Shown here: in pieces, positions 5,824-7,101 of the stretch
Numbering within the stretch: position 1 is the first letter of the stretch
How the letters are laid out: each line of letters opens with the position of its first letter
Source of the DNA: Massilia sp.
GTDB lineage: Bacteria > Pseudomonadota > Gammaproteobacteria > Burkholderiales > Burkholderiaceae_D
Assembly (NCBI GenBank): GCA_003520365.1
Contig: DOUW01000022.1
Span: 1 to 7,101 of the forward strand
Length of the DNA: 7,101 bases
Direction of reading: 5' to 3'
Translations under genes and position numbers: made by a program
Notes under the pieces: model-generated
Seen by the model: only the letters and a program-made list of their open reading frames with translations
Told to the model about the DNA's origin: nothing
The model's database searches: none

Positions 5824-5890
5824 GTTCCTTAAAAGTAACAATAAAGAATTGTTACCTGGAACGCCTCAATTGTTACACCTTGCAACAATT
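5824..5890. repeat. Cluster of GTAACAATT-type motifs in dyads
   Basis: GTAACAAT (5835-5842) and ATTGTTAC (5848-5855) form a perfect 8-bp dyad. GTTCC (5824-5828) and GGAAC (5858-5862) extend it outward. AATTGTTAC recurs as a direct copy (5847-5855 and 5868-5876), exactly 21 bases or two helical turns apart. The second copy faces AACAATT (5884-5890) in another dyad. Four half-sites in 67 bases suggest cooperative protein binding, or alternatively RNA hairpins. Confidence 0.5.
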
Positions 5891-6012
5891 CCCGAGCAAA
5901 AGTTTTTGCGATGTGAGTATTTTATTACACAAACTTATGTTTTGATCATTCGAATTGCATTTTAAGCAAATAAAATGCTGCACTGCCGGATAAGGGCAGC
6001 GAGATGTCGACG

Positions 6013-6041
6013 TTGCAGGAATGACGGCGAGCGTCGATACT
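6013..6041 (+). promoter_or_regulatory. Weak sigma70-like promoter for the exonuclease gene
   Basis: TTGCAG and GATACT stand 17 bases apart and would start a transcript about 50 bases before ATG 6096. Each hexamer keeps only three or four consensus bases, so this is a modest candidate. A TAAAAT at 5971-5976 in the AT-rich island is an alternative -10 without a clear -35. Confidence 0.25.
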
Positions 6042-6095
6042 GCGCACGAGCCAGGGCGGACGGTCTGCCCGGCGTTTTACTTACCGCGCGCATAC

Positions 6096-6860
6096 ATGAA
6101 AATAGCAACATGGAACGTCAACTCGCTGAAGGTGCGCTTGCCGCACCTGCTGCAATGGCTCGAAGCCAATCCGGTTGACGTGCTCTGCCTTCAAGAGACC
6201 AAGCTGACCGACGATAAGTTCCCGGTCGCAGAAATTAATTCTGCTGGTTATCAAGTCGCCTATACCGGCCAGAAGACCTATAACGGGGTGGCGATCCTGT
6301 CGAAGCATCCGATCCGCGATGTGGTCAAGAACAACCTGCGCTTCGAGGACGCGCAGCAGCGCATCATCGCCGCCACCATCGAGGGCGTGCGTGTCGTCTG
6401 CGCCTATATCCCGAACGGCCAGGCCGTCGATTCGGACAAATATGTCTACAAGCTGGCCTGGCTGAAAGCCCTGCACGAGTGGCTGGCGGCCGAGATGCGC
6501 GAGCATCCGCAACTGGCCCTGCTGGGCGACTACAACATCGCCCCCGAGGACCGCGACGTCCACGACCCGGCCGAGTGGGAAGGCAAGATCCATTTTTCGG
6601 ACAAGGAAAAGGCGGCGATGGCGGCCCTGGTCGACCTCGGCATGGTCGACGCCTTCCGCATGTTCGAGCAGCCCGAGAAGCAGTACAGCTGGTGGGATTA
6701 CCGCATGATGGCCTTCCGCCGCAACCGCGGCCTGCGCATCGACCACATCCTGCTGTCGACCGAACTGGCCAGGCGCTGCACCGCCTGCATCATCGACCGC
6801 GAACCGCGCAAGTGGGAGCAGCCGTCGGATCATACGCCGGTGGTGGCGACGCTGGATTAA
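6096..6860 (+). CDS. xth: Exodeoxyribonuclease III (AP endonuclease family)
   Basis: This 254-residue protein is slightly shorter than E. coli ExoIII (268). The enzyme is a Mg-dependent cytoplasmic DNA repair nuclease that cuts at abasic sites, removes blocked 3' ends and degrades duplex DNA 3' to 5'. The expected residues are all present: N7 in MKIATWNVNS, E34 in CLQETK, Y104 in CAYIPNGQ, D145 and N147 in GDYNIAP, D216 in LRIDHILL, and D245-H246 in PSDHTPV. The DNA-contact stretch YSWWDYR is at 197-203. The start at 6096 matches the conserved family N-terminus; the in-frame ATG at 6021 would add 25 unrelated residues. No strong Shine-Dalgarno is visible before 6096. The gene stands alone between the AT-rich island and a repeat element, so it is probably transcribed by itself. 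Confidence 0.95.
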   Translation: MKIATWNVNSLKVRLPHLLQWLEANPVDVLCLQETKLTDDKFPVAEINSAGYQVAYTGQKTYNGVAILSKHPIRDVVKNNLRFEDAQQRIIAATIEGVRVVCAYIPNGQAVDSDKYVYKLAWLKALHEWLAAEMREHPQLALLGDYNIAPEDRDVHDPAEWEGKIHFSDKEKAAMAALVDLGMVDAFRMFEQPEKQYSWWDYRMMAFRRNRGLRIDHILLSTELARRCTACIIDREPRKWEQPSDHTPVVATLD

Positions 6861-6886
6861 GCGTCCGGTCGGATTGTCGGCATGAA

Positions 6887-7101
6887 CGTGGGGTGGGGTA
6901 ATTGAGGCCAGTGGCCTCAATTACGTGCCCACGCGTTACGCACATGACGCTCGGTTACGTGCGTCGATTGTCGATCGCACCGTGTCACCGTGCCGCGATC
7001 GATTACACGTACCCTGTTTCGACGATCGTAGCCAACGCATGCATCGCGAGCGGCGTGTCACCGCAGTGGGCAAGTGAGACGCACGTAACGCGTGGGCACG
7101 G
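6887..7101. repeat. REPIN-like element 3, enlarged and cut by the window end
   Basis: CGTGCCCACGCGTTACG (6924-6940) is the perfect reverse complement of 7084-7100, a 17-bp inverted repeat. It shares the GTGCCCACGCG core with the element at 1621. The left head reads GTGGGGTGGG rather than GTAGGGTGGG, and a foreign 27-bp hairpin replaces the usual stem tip. The interior is longer than in the other copies and holds its own dyad, TCGATCGC/GCGATCGA. By symmetry the element should continue past the window with GTGCCCACCCTAC or similar. No gene is seen in 6861-7101. Confidence 0.65.
6898..6924 (+). terminator. Perfect 12-bp hairpin after the exonuclease gene
   Basis: GTAATTGAGGCC-AGT-GGCCTCAATTAC is a perfect 12-bp stem with a 3-base loop, 37 bases after the xth stop. 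There is no U-run behind it, so it is not a textbook intrinsic terminator, though it would block 3' exonucleases. It sits exactly where the first hairpin of the repeat family would be, flanked by GTGGG and GTGCCCAC. Confidence 0.5.

Larger units (their letters stand above)
5649..6095. other. AT-rich divergent intergenic island
   Basis: About 450 bases separate the leftward small-gene pair from the rightward exonuclease gene. From about 5650 to 5990 the composition drops sharply below the GC-rich surroundings. I find no convincing gene; the reading frames here lack a Shine-Dalgarno and any recognisable motif. It holds several dyads: GCACGA/TCGTGC (5718-5741), GCCTGA/TCAGGC (5760-5777), the GTAACAATT cluster (5824-5890), and GCATTTT/AAAATGC (5957-5978). 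The last stretch (5990-6095) returns to high GC. A regulatory region, a remnant of acquired DNA, or an unannotated small RNA are all possible. Confidence 0.6.

Noticed and set aside
5612..5965. 117-residue rightward open frame across the AT-rich island
   Set aside because: It has no ribosome binding site, overlaps the dyads and shows an arbitrary residue mix; AT-rich composition alone does not make it a gene.
6021..6095. Longer start for exonuclease III at ATG 6021
   Set aside because: The family begins MKIATWN at 6096; the upstream residues are unrelated, and the AGGA before 6021 is too close to its ATG.
6081..6920. 279-residue leftward open frame opposite xth
   Set aside because: It is antisense to an exonuclease with all catalytic residues intact, and has the His/Asp/Val/Gly-rich composition typical of shadows.

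Overview
The window is high-GC DNA, probably from a betaproteobacterium. The gene content and the GTAGGGTGGGCAC-type intergenic repeats recall Oxalobacteraceae such as Massilia or Duganella. That placement is from memory of the group, not from a search. The genes are densely packed, most starts have readable Shine-Dalgarno sites, and one AT-rich island (about 5650-5990) stands out sharply.

Region 1 (1-4891) looks like a lipid or acyl-CoA catabolism locus. A short-chain dehydrogenase, whose N-terminus resembles the 3-hydroxyacyl-CoA dehydrogenase part of multifunctional enzyme 2, leaves the window leftward. It diverges from a rightward regulator made of two TetR-type units fused in one chain. 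After a repeat-containing gap comes a tight three-gene operon: a classical SDR oxidoreductase and two acyl-CoA dehydrogenase subunits of different type. The first dehydrogenase carries a Glu where the catalytic base of IVD/LCAD-type enzymes sits, and the second has Gly there. This suggests an obligate two-subunit (alpha2beta2) dehydrogenase like PimC/PimD or the mycobacterial FadE pairs. The regulator probably senses an acyl-CoA or related ligand and controls one or both flanking units; the substrate is not identifiable here.

Region 2 (5101-5633) holds two small overlapping leftward genes: a hypothetical protein with a phage-type N-terminal motif and a DUF1653 protein. Upstream of them is the AT-rich island, full of short dyads, including a cluster of GTAACAATT-like motifs.

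Region 3 (6096-6860) is a complete exodeoxyribonuclease III gene with all expected catalytic residues.

Three members of one intergenic repeat family lie in the window (1621-1728, 4897-5048 and about 6887-7101, the last cut by the window end). Each is built of two hairpins in opposite orientation, in the best copies preceded by GTAG, and the stems show a compensatory base change between copies. They look like REPIN (paired REP) elements. No RAYT transposase gene is in the window. These repeats, the fused double TetR regulator, the split-catalysis dehydrogenase pair and the motif cluster in the AT-rich island are the points most worth following.
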